Of a DNA stretch of 64,000 bases, positions 10,342-21,677 are shown piece by piece. A program made the translations under genes and the position numbers. The number at the start of each line of letters is the position of its first letter. Position 1 is the first letter of the stretch. A model generated the notes under the pieces. That model saw nothing but the letters and a program-made list of their open reading frames with translations, was not told the DNA's origin and ran no database searches. This DNA comes from Chlorops oryzae (taxonomy: Eukaryota; Arthropoda; Insecta; Diptera; Chloropidae): positions 44,737,793-44,801,792 of the forward strand of contig CM035808.1 in assembly GCA_020466095.1 (NCBI GenBank), in the 5' to 3' direction.

Positions 10342-12387
10342 ATGAACAACATCGCAACCATGAATGGGGGCACACATTTAGAAGCACAAATCAAGGGTGA
10401 CAAGCGGGATTTGCTAACACTTTTGAAACTCATCAAAAAGTACAACTTAAAGCAAACAGAAGAACTGCTTTGCAAAGAAGCCAATATTCGCGCCGAAGAA
10501 TTGGAAGATTTCAATGACAAGGACGTTAGCAGTCTACTGTCGAGCGATGCGGCCAGTGAACAACCGACGCAGGTGGAAAGGACGCCCAGCAATGACAATG
10601 ACCTGCAAATGTACGAGACGGCATATGCCGATTTGAGGGCATTCGTTGATGATGCACTCGATATATACAAACATGAGTTGTTTATGGTCCTATATCCGAT
10701 ACTAGTTCAAATTTACTTTAAAATGGTAGAGAGCGGGCATAGCGATCGAGCGCGCGGCTTTGTAGAGCGTTATGGTCCAGATTTGGATTTCTTCTATCGG
10801 GAAGATCTACAGAAAATGTTACTAATCAAAACGCCGAATGACATGAGGAATAATGATTTTGTTACGGCAATGGAAAAGGATAAATTCATAATTCGCATGT
10901 CGCGCGACTCACATTCCTTGTTTAAACGTCACATACAGGATCGGAAGCAGGAGGTTATTGCCGACATAGTGGCTAGATATTTGAATTTTGATACGTACGA
11001 GGGAACAGCAAGAAATAAAGCTCAATGTGATGCAACTTCAGGTTCTCTGATTGGTGAAGCCCGGCGGCAAGATAATAAAATTCGTGTATTTTATGGTCTG
11101 CTTAAGGAAATCGATTTGAATGCCTTGTCGACGACGGCGCCAACGGTTGTCGAGGAAGAGGAAGACAATGATCCGGATGCACCGGATAAGCCGAAGAAGA
11201 AGAAACCCAAAAAAGATCCGCTCTTCTCGAAAAAATCCAAATCTGATCCGAATGCACCTGCCATCGATCGTATTCCATTGCCCGAAATGAAAGATGCCGA
11301 TAAAATGGAGCGTATAAAAGCGTTAAGAGAATCCTCGAAACGAATTCCACTCAATAAGGATTCACTGCCATCGGTTTGTGCCTACACGATTCTAAATGGA
11401 CACAATAGTGTAACGTGTGCGGAAATTTCCGAAGATTCTTCAATGTTGGCCGTTGGATTCACTGATGCTCACATTAAAGTTTGGTCGCTAACGCCAGCAA
11501 AATTGCGAGAAATGAAAACAACGGACCAGCTTAAAGAAATCGACAAGGATGCTGACGATGTACTTGTTCGTATGATGGATGATCGAACTGGAGAGCCGGC
11601 ACGAACATTTCATGGTCATTGCGGACCGATTTTCCGTTGTGCGTTTGCACCTGAAAAAAATCTTTTATTATCTTGCTCAGAGGATGCAACCATCCGTCTA
11701 TGGTCGCTTCACACCTGGACGTGCATTGTTGTTTACAAAGGTCATCTCTTTCCCGTTTGGGATGTACGATTTTCACCGCACGGTTATTATTTTGCTTCCT
11801 GTTCGTATGATAAAACAGCACGCTTATGGGCTACTGATGCACATCAACCGATTCGGATTTTCTGTGGCCATCTAGCTGACGTCGATTGTGTGCAATTCCA
11901 TCCGAATTCCAATTATATAGCGACGGGTTCGAGTGATCGAACGGTTCGTTTATGGGATGTACTGAACGGACAGTTGGTGCGCCTAATGACAGGTCACAAG
12001 GGCCCGATCTACAGTCTGGCATTCTCAACATGCGGTCGATATTTGGCATCGGGCTCATCGGATCATACAGTATTGGTTTGGGATCTATCGCACGGTCAGT
12101 TGGTTTCTTCGCTAATAAAGCATACTGGCGCAATCCATACAATGTCTTTTAGTCGAGATGGCACTATACTAGCTGTAGGTGGATTAGACTGCTATTTGAC
12201 GCTTTGGGATTTCTCGAAATTGACCGAGGATCATGTTACACATAATGCCAGTTTGTCACACAGTTCCGACATCAACGATGGTGAAACGTATCTTTTGCGT
12301 GCCTTTCCAACAAAATCAACGCCTTTTCTATCTCTACATTTTACGCGCCGGAATCTATTGCTCTCCGTCGGCACATATAAGTCTTAA
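10342..12387 (+). CDS. Taf5: Transcription initiation factor TFIID subunit 5 (TAF5)
   Basis: One uninterrupted frame of 681 residues, about the normal length for TAF5. The start at 10342 is the first ATG; a second at 10360 (M7) has a better purine context and could be used instead. Residues about 25-50 resemble the LisH-like dimerisation motif (LLKLIKKYNLKQTEELL). The TAF5 N-terminal domain 2 spans about 95-225 (YETAYADLRAFVDDALDIYK, then FVERYGPDLDFF). A Lys-rich acidic linker (about 265-340) leads into at least six clear WD40 blades, with GH...WD/WS signatures from about 355 to 645, and a partial seventh blade that closes the propeller. In TFIID and SAGA-type complexes TAF5 is a scaffold that contacts the TAF6-TAF9 histone-fold pair. 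The stop is only about 100 bp from the stop of the convergent INO80E gene. Confidence 0.98.
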   Translation: MNNIATMNGGTHLEAQIKGDKRDLLTLLKLIKKYNLKQTEELLCKEANIRAEELEDFNDKDVSSLLSSDAASEQPTQVERTPSNDNDLQMYETAYADLRAFVDDALDIYKHELFMVLYPILVQIYFKMVESGHSDRARGFVERYGPDLDFFYREDLQKMLLIKTPNDMRNNDFVTAMEKDKFIIRMSRDSHSLFKRHIQDRKQEVIADIVARYLNFDTYEGTARNKAQCDATSGSLIGEARRQDNKIRVFYGLLKEIDLNALSTTAPTVVEEEEDNDPDAPDKPKKKKPKKDPLFSKKSKSDPNAPAIDRIPLPEMKDADKMERIKALRESSKRIPLNKDSLPSVCAYTILNGHNSVTCAEISEDSSMLAVGFTDAHIKVWSLTPAKLREMKTTDQLKEIDKDADDVLVRMMDDRTGEPARTFHGHCGPIFRCAFAPEKNLLLSCSEDATIRLWSLHTWTCIVVYKGHLFPVWDVRFSPHGYYFASCSYDKTARLWATDAHQPIRIFCGHLADVDCVQFHPNSNYIATGSSDRTVRLWDVLNGQLVRLMTGHKGPIYSLAFSTCGRYLASGSSDHTVLVWDLSHGQLVSSLIKHTGAIHTMSFSRDGTILAVGGLDCYLTLWDFSKLTEDHVTHNASLSHSSDINDGETYLLRAFPTKSTPFLSLHFTRRNLLLSVGTYKS

Positions 12388-12487
12388 TTTAAGTGTGATT
12401 AGATTATTAATTTTTATTTTTAAGCATAATGTTTTTATCTTAAAATCCATTTCGGAATTATTTCCCAAATGTTTTTTCGACTTTTAT

Positions 12488-13530
12488 TCAATTGGCATAT
12501 TCCATTTGGACGCATTCTTCAGCAGCAACATGTGTGGGCGAACCATCGAATTGATCGTGAGGCTCTCTGAAAAGATTGTATAAGATGGATTGACTTGATG
12601 AGAATGATGGGAGCGACATACCCATCGAGCGATGGTTCATTACTAAACATTTCCGTGGGCACTGTGGCCGAAGCTTTTTCGGGTATCAATTCCAAAACTG
12701 ATTGTCTAGATTGTAAATGTCGTTCGACTTCAGCAGGCGTCATGTGGCCTTGTTGTTGTGACGGATCATCCAGTTGCTGGTGCTGTTGCATCTGTTGTTG
12801 TTGCTGTTGCAGCTGTTGTTGTTGCTGTTGCAGCTGCTGCTGTTGTTCTTGTATATTCGAATTTGATTGGTATTCGACAGCAGTTTTTTCGACGATAACC
12901 GATTTTTGCTGTGATCCATCATTATTTGGAATTTTTCTTTTGCGACCACGTCCACTATTAGCAACACTGCTGGCACTCGCACCGGTGTCAGTCTTTCGTT
13001 TTTTCACTTCTTTCGTTGCTTCGTCCTCAGACGATTCCGTTGCATCGCTATCGGAGGTGTCATCGGGTTTCTCGTACTGCATCAGTCGATCAAGCAGAAA
13101 TGCACGATCTCGAGACACTTTCAATAGTCTCCTTTGATTGGCGCGCAGAGCGTCTTGAAAGAATTCGTTTTCCTGCAATCATAGTGCCTTAAAAATATTT
13201 GAATTTGTGGTCTACGCAAAGAGTATAGCCGAATTGAGAGAGTTGCAGGCTCGTTACTAATGTTATACTCTTTGGTATACGTCAATTACTTACGTAGATG
13301 AGGAATTTCAATTTCTTCTTGAGATACAAATACTGAGATTTGTAGTCTTGTTGTTGTTGTTGTTGTTGTGTTGTATTCGCTTGGTTTGTTTCATTATTTG
13401 GGTTAACTTTCGGAGCACTTCGACTGTCGTTATCGCTGCCACTATCGCCGTCTACATCGACGTTTGCGTCTTCTTGTTGTCCTCCAGCTTTTTCGTTCGC
13501 CAGGGTTCGGCAGTACCATCCCTCGAGCAT
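12488..13530 (-). CDS. INO80 chromatin-remodelling complex subunit E
   Basis: Three exons on the minus strand: 13530-13294, 13172-12622 and 12566-12488, giving about 288 residues. The start may instead be at 13557, nine residues upstream. The family core crosses intron 1: [17 protein letters not shown] then [20 protein letters not shown] and [14 protein letters not shown] (about 64-112), a coiled-coil segment typical of INO80E. An acidic Ser/Asp stretch ([12 protein letters not shown]), a basic segment with RGRKRK and a long Gln-rich tract from CAG/CAA codons (genomic about 12775-12850) follow. Intron 2 (55 bp) is inferred: GTATGT donor, TTTTCAG acceptor, phase 2. Splicing replaces a hydrophobic read-through tail by an acidic hydrophilic one, [16 protein letters not shown], which suits this family. 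INO80 slides and exchanges nucleosomes in the nucleus; subunit E is an accessory part. The gene is tail to tail with Taf5. Confidence 0.9.
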
Positions 13531-13599
13531 TTTCAAAATAAGTAAATAAATCAACAAAAGCTGGGAGGGTTCTGAGAGCAGTCAAATAATCGATTGCGT

Positions 13600-13607
13600 T
13601 ATCGATA
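13600..13607. promoter_or_regulatory. DRE-type motif TATCGATA upstream of INO80E
   Basis: Exact TATCGATA about 70 bp upstream of the INO80E start codon, with further ATCGAT cores at about 13590 and 13640. The position fits a DREF/BEAF-32-type core promoter; this is inferred. Confidence 0.55.
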
Positions 13608-14401
13608 GTTCTCAAGGCGGCACGGACACACGGCTCTTAATCGATAGTTCTCTTAAGCGAGTGGCTTTTAAATGACTGTTTTATCCGCATTGTTGCACGC
13701 GAAGATTTTACTATTCAAATATCGGACTTAATTTTTCTTTTTTGTCAACACTATTTATGGGAATATTCTAGGATTTAAATACTCTCCAAATATATTTTCG
13801 TTGAATTTTTGAAGTTGCTTATATCCGGGAACCGTTTGTTACCAAACTCCTTGGCTGGACCGATTTTTAAAAAATTATGTGTGTATATCGGCTAGATCTG
13901 AAAATCAGCCAATATCTATTTTTCATATCCCTAATGGTTAATATAGACACATCAAATTTTTGTCAAGCATTGTTAAGAGTGTATTAAACATCAATTTTTG
14001 ATCCTATCGATCAATTTGTAGTCGCGGTACCCGACTTTTGAGCAATGCTCTTTGAAAAAAAATTTGTATTCATTAAAATTAGGTATACGCCTTATTTTCA
14101 AAATTAATGAGGTCCTTTCTTAAAATTTATTGTGAGATGCATTTTGAAATAAAGCGTTAGAGCGGGAGCAAGAGAGAGGGAGCGATAACTTGATTTATGG
14201 ATAATTTTAAGTGATTGATTTTTTACTTATTCTCTTCTTCTGAGGTGGTACGAAATTCTTGGGAATAATTAATAAAAATCCCATAGAGGGCCATAAACCA
14301 GTTTTGTTGCCGAAATATAATCAGTGAAATATGTATGTTTATAAATATAGTATGTTTATCATATAAAGAGGTTGTAATTAAAATATATATATATACCTAT
14401 A

Positions 14402-14543
14402 CATTGTACTCTCTCGTTGCAGATACTCCCTTTAAGTGGAAATTTTTTGGAAATGCTCTAGTGTTCTTGCTTCTCAAATAGTTTCCTCTTCAGCGGACAT
14501 ATTTTTCGGTCCCGCAGGTGTCCGCTTAAGAGAGAGTACACTG
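14402..14543. mobile_element. Short TA-flanked MITE (mariner/pogo-like ends)
   Basis: Left end CATTGTACTCTCTC and right end GAGAGAGTACACTG are near-perfect inverses, each flanked by TA. It is 142 bp long and has no coding capacity. Confidence 0.6.
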
Positions 14544-14546
14544 TAC

Positions 14547-14933
14547 ATCGTCGGCTTAAAGTGTAAACCTGCTAAGTCCACTTTTAACCGATTTCGACTT
14601 TTCGATGTCATTCGAAAGAAAAAAGGACACTGCATCGTCAGGCAAAAAAGTCTTTTTTAATTTCAAATTCTAAATACGGAGAAATTGGTGATGAGTAAAA
14701 CTGCTAAGTCCAACTGTGGTCAAAGTTCACAGCTAACACCAACAAGTGACTCCAAGTAGACTTTGTATGGTGCACAGAATCGAATTTAGAATTGACTTCA
14801 TATAGGAACAAATTAAACCATCCATATTTTAGGTCTCCTTCCCTACTTTGAAGTCTTGAAAAAAAGTATTTTTTGTTTACCCTGTACAGTTTTGAAATTG
14901 TTAGTTAGCAGGTTTACACTTTAAGCCGACGAT
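14547..14933. mobile_element. MITE with 29-bp perfect inverted ends
   Basis: The left end (14547-14575) starts ATCGTCGGCTTAAAGTGTAA and is perfectly inverted at 14905-14933. Target duplication is unclear. The element abuts the preceding one within a few bases, so one may have inserted in or beside the other. Confidence 0.75.
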
Positions 14934-15374
14934 ATGTAAACGAAAAATTTTTTTTATGTAACTGACAAATAAAGCGATCATGTTGAGAAGTTGTTTGTAA
15001 ACGAACATGTCATAACTTGTGTAATGGTCTAATGGGTTAGAAAGCCCCAATTACAGAGAAAAAATCGAAAAAATCAACGAAATCTAATCTGTTAGATTCT
15101 GTGATTGGTCTTACATGACCAACCAGATAAACCTAACCTAACCCAATCTCAGTTACCAAGGTCTGAAAATCCTTGTACCAATGCAAGTCTCGAGACTTTA
15201 TAGTACTTTCTATGACGAAGGTTACTCACATATCCATATCCCACATACGAATGACTACCGAATTTCCTAAAGCTGAAGAAACTGGAATTCCTTCGCGTAT
15301 ATCTTTTAATAAAAGAAAATAAAACTTTATAAATAACTTCGTGTATTTAACTTAAATTTCATCAAACCAACATT

Positions 15375-17687
15375 TCAACGCAAACAATCCATTAAAAATG
15401 GCTTATCATCTGGTCCATATGGAGTTAGAGGCACATCGTAAGGTAGAGGGAATGCCGGTACTTCACCACGATCATGTCCCAATGGAAATGTGTCCTCGCC
15501 CGTCTTAAATTACCAATAACAATAATTAGATTCGACTTTCATCGGGTTTTGTTTTTTGATGACTTACAACAAATTTCGGCAGGAAAAGAACTCCAGCTTC
15601 GAAGTTTGCGATGCGCAGACACGCTTCGACGGTAGCATTTTTATTGAAGGCACCCCAAGCTGCCTTTGAAAGATTGGCGGATGTCAGTAGAAACCAATAG
15701 ACACATTGCTCTTGAAGATTAAAACGTGTATAAGACTTAATATGTGGCATGGCTTGTGAACGGTGCCGGGAGGAAGATTTCCACTGATGCAAATATGCCT
15801 TTAGCCATGGTTGCTTGTCATTGGTATTTTTACTGTATGGTAAACATCCACCACCGAGTAATCCATCATGACTATTGCTTACATTATTAAAGCTTGGATA
15901 TATCATTTTAAATTGTGGAATTTGTCGAATGCCGGAACGTTGTGAATTCTTTCGGAGACTATTGAGGAAGTCATTTTGTATCCAAGCCTGAACATTTTGC
16001 CCCAAGCTTCCAATACTTGAACTTTGACATACAACAGGAATTTTCTCGTCAATCGGTGCACAATGCTTTTGCAATAAGACACCAAGACGCGCATGACCAA
16101 AGTCATAGCCATTTGGTCCTACACGGAATCCTCCAGGCGCAGAAGCTATAAGAAAAACACTTTAAAAGCATTTGGGAAAGAATTCAATGTTTCATTTAAA
16201 AAATACTCACTTGATTGCACTAAAATCTGAATTTTTTATACGTTCAATCCATGATTGCAAATTAGCAATTTTATATTCATTCAAATACAGCAAAAGATCT
16301 TGACGGAAATGAGTTTTACTTTCACCATCTTTTGCATCGGCATTTTCGGGTAGTCGAGGTAACCGCGGACTGATCCAAACTCCTTGAGTACGGTTATGCC
16401 AATCGTCTTCATAGAGGTTTGCTGTGGAGATGACAACTCGCATCGAGCCGTCTTTGTAAGCAAAGAGCATCATTTTGGTATGTGATGTCGCGAACGGCGT
16501 GGGCATTCTGACTTTAATCGCCGTTACTTGAGGTTTATGTTTGGAAATGGTTTTCAATTCTGGCATATCATCACCATAGAGCACTAGCAGAGGTGTATCA
16601 CTACACACGGATGTCAATATTTAACATTAAAATTCTTTATAAATCTACAATTTATCTCTTATAGAATCAAAACCTACAGTATTCCAGCGAAGAAGTAATG
16701 TCCCAATAGCCAGCCAATGTCCACCATAAAATTTATTTGAACAGAAGACTCAATCTTTCCTAGACTTTCATCGAGAATTTCTGAAAGATTTTTATGTAAT
16801 AATAAAGCCTCTAAGGGAACAAAAGTATTACTTACCTTGCAAGGTTACGCTTAAAGGTTCCTTATGTGTTTTTTTCGAGCTTGTTATAGCGGTGAAAAAC
16901 ATATTGTACGGTGCAGCTCGTTCAAGCTTTTTAGCCATACCACCTTTTTCGAGCACAACTGGAATGAAATCGCTTATGTTTGGTGCTGATATTTTCTGTT
17001 TCTTGGCCAAATTGGATGTTTGACCGGTGGCAGCTTTACTTGACGAGCTAGGGGCATCGTTTTTCAATTCTTTGTTCTGTGTGGCTGTCTTATTCGTAGA
17101 TTGGTTTTTATTGCCAAGGCGATACCCTCCAGCAGCATCGACCTTAGAAGATTGGCTTTCTTTTGGTTTTGCATCTTTGGTCGCTGTTTTTGGAAAAACC
17201 TTTTCCAGCAACTTTAATTGAATTTGTATAACTTCCGCGGACATAAACAATTCATCTGGTATCACATATTCGTTTGTTTTCGGATCCGGACCAGTGTCAT
17301 ATATTTTATCAACTACAGAGGGTTGGTTAATCAATATACATAAGGATTAATTTTACATATTTATGCCTATCATGAGATGACCCCGATATATGTATGCAAC
17401 CTTTTCATATAAGGCAGGAATGCTTACATCGAAAGGATTTCAGTGCATTGAACAATTTGAATAGACATGTCGAGGGAATACTGTAGACATAAATATGTAT
17501 GTACAAACAAAAATATAAAAGATCTTACGGTGAGGATGAGAGAATTCGCCAAAATGTATTGGATTTTTGCGGAAGCAGCTTTCTCCATATTGACATACTT
17601 TTAGTTTAGACCTATCCACTGCAATAATAAACCGAATTCTTTGGTTAGAGATTTATTTGAAAAATCAACCCTACCTTTTTCTGTCAT
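15375..17687 (-). CDS. Tdp1: Tyrosyl-DNA phosphodiesterase 1 with N-terminal PBZ zinc finger
   Basis: Seven coding exons on the minus strand: 17687-17675, 17618-17529, 17312-16836, 16780-16678, 16600-16211, 16159-15568 and 15503-15375. The total is exactly 598 codons (597 residues), close to the usual family length. Exons 1-2 encode KVCQYGESCFRKNPIHFGEF then SHPHLD (residues 11-36), with Cys13, Cys19, His26 and His32 in the spacing of a PAR-binding zinc finger. Two H-K catalytic motifs follow: His268/Lys270 in ATSHTKMM and His497/Lys499 in MPHIKSY, with SANLSKAAWG after the second. The exon 6 acceptor at 16160 is chosen because it restores the conserved NVFLIASAPGGF strand; the later AG would lose it. 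TDP1 removes trapped topoisomerase I and other 3' blocks from DNA ends in the nucleus. Family identity is very secure, exon 1 somewhat less so. In Drosophila the orthologue is called glaikit. Confidence 0.94.
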
Positions 17688-18461
17688 TTCGCGGCTCTTT
17701 TTGTTTTGCGACTGAGCGCGTTTATTTCCTTGATTATTGTTGTTTGTTGCGCCAGACGTTTGAAATCGCTTCTACGTGTGATTACGTCATTGTAGACTTT
17801 GTTATGAAAAAATTTGTTTGGACTGGTATTTTTGTTTACGTTTGTAAAAATCTATGAGATTCGTTGCAAATAAAAGTGGGCGCGTTTTATTTTCCGTTGA
17901 AATTTAAAGTTTTATGTTAATATTCGAAATTAAAATAAGTTTGGAGGTTTATGGGACTGTTTATAGCCAAACCTGAGCCTGAGTTAATTATAACTAGGCC
18001 TCATGTCATTAGCACTTTCAGCTGATATAGGTTTGAAATTTGCATTTTGGGCGCAAAAATCGATTCTTAGTCGATTTTCGAACAGTCGATTATCGAATTT
18101 TACCCATGCCTAATCGATTGCTTTTCAGCTTCATAAATTGCTTTGTTCCCGTACAAGTTTGTTCGCGAAAAAGTTGGGAAAATTGTGAAATCAAATCTGC
18201 AAAATGTTGTGCAAAAGTAAAAGAAATATTTCAAACGAAATGTGATTGGTACTTAGTAAACAACAAAAGGACAGTTGATGGAACGAAAAGGGGATCGAAG
18301 AATTACGCAGTAGAATTACGAAAAAAAAGGTAAACAAAAAACATACAATTAAGAATGACGTGAATCGATAATTTTCGACTCCTAATGACTCCTAAGTTAA
18401 ATTTGGGGTAAATTGAAGTCAGATGATTTGTATTTAGACCTATTAAAGGCTGGCTGATTTT

Positions 18462-18603
18462 CAATAAGGCAGTGGCAGTGACAGTTTTCGAAATTTTAGA
18501 GAACACTGTTTGATATGAAACAAATTCCAATAGGAATTGTAATTCGTTTCATATCACATAGTGCTATATAAAATTTTAAAAACTCACTGCCACTGCCTTA
18601 TTG
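18462..18603. mobile_element. Hairpin MITE 1
   Basis: Begins CAATAAGGCAGTGGCAGTGA and ends with the near-exact inverse TCACTGCCACTGCCTTATTG. It is 142 bp with no coding capacity and lies end to end with the next element. Confidence 0.75.
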
Positions 18604-18606
18604 TAA

Positions 18607-18791
18607 AGGCTCAGTTACTCTTGATTGAACGTAACTTGACTTTACTTATTTAATCAGCTGACTTGATGTGTTTAGTACATTTTCTATGGGAGCAGTTACT
18701 GAAAACTTAATTTGACTTAAGATAAGAATCTGTGGAAAACAGATTTCTATAAGTTAAGTCAAGTAACGTTCAATCAAGAGTAACTGAGCCT
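18607..18791. mobile_element. Hairpin MITE 2 with TAA target duplication
   Basis: Inverted ends AGGCTCAGTTACTCTTGATT run for over 35 bp and continue into GAACGT. TAA flanks both sides (18604-18606 and 18792-18794). A 3-bp TWA duplication suggests the PIF/Harbinger superfamily. Confidence 0.75.
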
Positions 18792-21677
18792 TAAATCAGC
18801 ATTAAATCCGATTTAAGATTGGAATGGAACTTTTTCAAAATATCTATTTACAATTTATTGCATTTTAATTCATTTCATCATTATTAATTTGTTGCTTTGA
18901 AATTATTGATTTTTAGGATTCTCGAGTAATCTTAAAATTAAATTTGAAAAATTAATCCCGATTAAATTTTGATTGATTTAGAATTTTCTTGACTTAAATG
19001 AAAATTAAATAAGTGAGAAATAATTCAAAAGAATGTAGGATTAACGGTTAAAATAACATGCATAGGCTTTTTAATTAATCCGAGATAATCTTACAGAAAA
19101 TTGTTCGCAATCAACCATGTCTATTAATACGATTAAGTCATCTACTATACAACTATTTAGCCAATGTCTGAACTCGGTTAAAAATTACTACGATTAATAC
19201 ATATTTTTATAATACCTGTCCTCTACTTTATTAGGACCATTCCAAAAATGCTTAAATTGAACTTTCCGATGTTTTTCTTTAGTTTCCTTTTTGGAGAATA
19301 TACCCTAAAACTATGAATAATAATAAATTACAATTACTTTCCTTGAAAATTGTACAAAACATTTTTATGTATGCCGAACGTAGGGTACAAATACTTTCTG
19401 CTATACAGTGAAACCACTGTCTATCGTTTTATAAGAATTTCGTTCGGACTTGTAGAAAAACCCCCCCGGTAAGGACATATAGGGGGTTCGTTGTAAAATG
19501 TTTACATTAAATTTTGTGTCTTTCTATCGCATTTCTTTTTGCTTCATATTTATCCTATTTCATTTTGAGCTGCAGGTTTCATATGGCGCAGCTGCATTAA
19601 AAGAATTTTCGAAATCATTGAGCGAGGGTGGAATTCTCATGCTCATTTCACTGTCTCACTGTCTATCTCTCTATCTATCGCTCTCTTTCTCTTGGGGTGC
19701 TATACAAAGTATTCTATATAAAGAATTGAAATGAGAAAGGGAAATAGAAAATAGAAATTTTCATCGGATGTGATGAAAAACTGTTGAAACGCAATGATAC
19801 GAATTGGAAAAATGAAGCATACACAAAAACAAAAAAAATAAAAAAAAAAACTATTAAACGGGAAAAAATGAAATGAGAAAAACCAAAATAGATGAGAAGA
19901 ATTCTTCAACAGAGTAACTTGCGTCGTCTTACGATGTAAGAAGATGGAAAATCGACAACTTCCAGTTCAAAAAAAAAAGGAGTGAATAAATAAACAAAAC
20001 AAAAATAAATCAAATAAACACAGCTGTAAGTGAAGCAAATGAAGAAATCGAGAAAAGTGCAGCGTAAATTCAATTACGAGTTTTGAAGGCGATTCTTCCT
20101 CGGAGGTGCGTTTTGCGTTTTTTGCGATTGCGATTGCCAAATGTAAGTAATCTTATATTTTCTGTACGTTTATGGCGTACTAATTTTAATTGAAAACTCC
20201 GAAGATTTATTAAAATGAGTGCGAAAAAGAAAAATTGTGAATCATTTTCGAGCAAAAAAAAAAACTTTCTTTGAAGATAATTTTTCAAAAGAATTTATTG
20301 ATTTGGGAACAATTTTTTTTCGTTACATCCGAACAGTTTTGGGGAGAGTAAAACACAAAAAAAAAAGCAAATTAGTAAACATTTTGTTCGAACTGAAACT
20401 CTCGATGACTAATTTTCGTGTATAGAAGGACAAAAAATGATTAATCGCCATCACAAATTGTCCATAATGACAGTGTTTGCTTCTTCATAACAAAATAGAT
20501 ATTTAAACATGTACACAATTTACTTTAAACTAACATCGTACGTGCTCTTCAAAAGTGTCACTACTCAAAATTTTGTGTGTGCCAGAAAAAATTCGATTTA
20601 CACTTTATCCTCGCAAAAAATTCGAGTCTCATAAATTTTGCATCTTTCTTAAGAAATCAATTAATGTAATAAAATGGAAGAATTGCTTTGAAGACACCGT
20701 TTTTTCTTTGAAATAAGCAGATGAAAAATGAATTAAATTAAAGAAAAAAAACTGTATTGTGTCTCTTTTGAATACGTTAGGACAACAACACACGCAAACA
20801 TAAACAAAGAGCAAACAAATAGAGATTTTATTTTGCCAATCGCAATAAAGAGAGCGACAGTGAGAACGAGAGCGAGAGCAAGAGAGAGAAAATGCACAAT
20901 AACACCCCGCCCGACCCCACCGTAAACTGTGCCTAACAATCGAGCCAGCTGTGATCGGAAGAGCAGCACAAAACAAAATATGTATAAAAACATAAGTTGA
21001 GTACGCAATAAAATTGAAAGGCAAGAAAAAAAAAAATAGGAAAAAAATAAAAACAGAAAGAAAGATAGAAGGAGAGAAAAAAATGGAAAGAAAGACTAAA
21101 ATAAAACCTAAAATATATTCAACTTTGAAGTCCACTTGACGCAAGTTCGAGGTTATATACACATAAGCGTCATCAAAAGCGAAACCACAGAAAAAACAAT
21201 TGAAGAAAAAAAAAATAGCATTTAATGGAACCCCACTATCATGTTGCTGAACTGGCTTTTGCGATTATAACTCAGACAACCCGATTTGCTATCAGATACT
21301 ATTAGAATCCATGACTAAGATTTCAGAAAATATCATTTTAAATTCATTTTTTAAATTCAATTATGAAAGATCTTTAAAACAAAATAATCTTGACTCGCAA
21401 TAAATAAAATAGAAATTAAATAAATAAGAAAATTATTTCGAGAAAGTTTCTGAAAATTATAAATTATAATCTTATCAAGTATATATGAAGCTTTCGGCTA
21501 ATAACAATTTTATTTGGATAAAAGTATAAACCTAATCATAGCAATTTTTATCTGCTTGGATACTATTAAATATATTTCAATCATATTTATACGTTTATCT
21601 TTAATTCTTAATCAAAATTAGACATTCTTAATTTTTATAAACATTCGATTTTTATTTTTTTATGACCACATTTGAAA

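Larger units (their letters stand above)
13531..15374. other. Upstream region of INO80E and spacer to Tdp1
   Basis: No gene is supported. It holds DRE-type motifs near the INO80E start, a short TA-flanked element (14402-14543) and an inverted-repeat element directly after it (14547-14933). The rest is AT-rich sequence without recognisable features. Confidence 0.6.

Noticed and set aside
12595..13137. 180-codon plus-strand frame rich in Cys and Ser
   Set aside because: Antisense of INO80E; the Cys run is the reverse of its Gln (CAG/CAA) tract.
16141..16155. Alternative Tdp1 exon 6 acceptor TTCTTATAG
   Set aside because: It breaks the reading frame and removes the conserved NVFLIAS strand; the AG at 16161-16160 keeps both.
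20629..21162. 177-codon minus-strand hydrophobic frame
   Set aside because: Poly-Phe/Leu composition from A-rich and GA-rich sequence; no domain or splice support.
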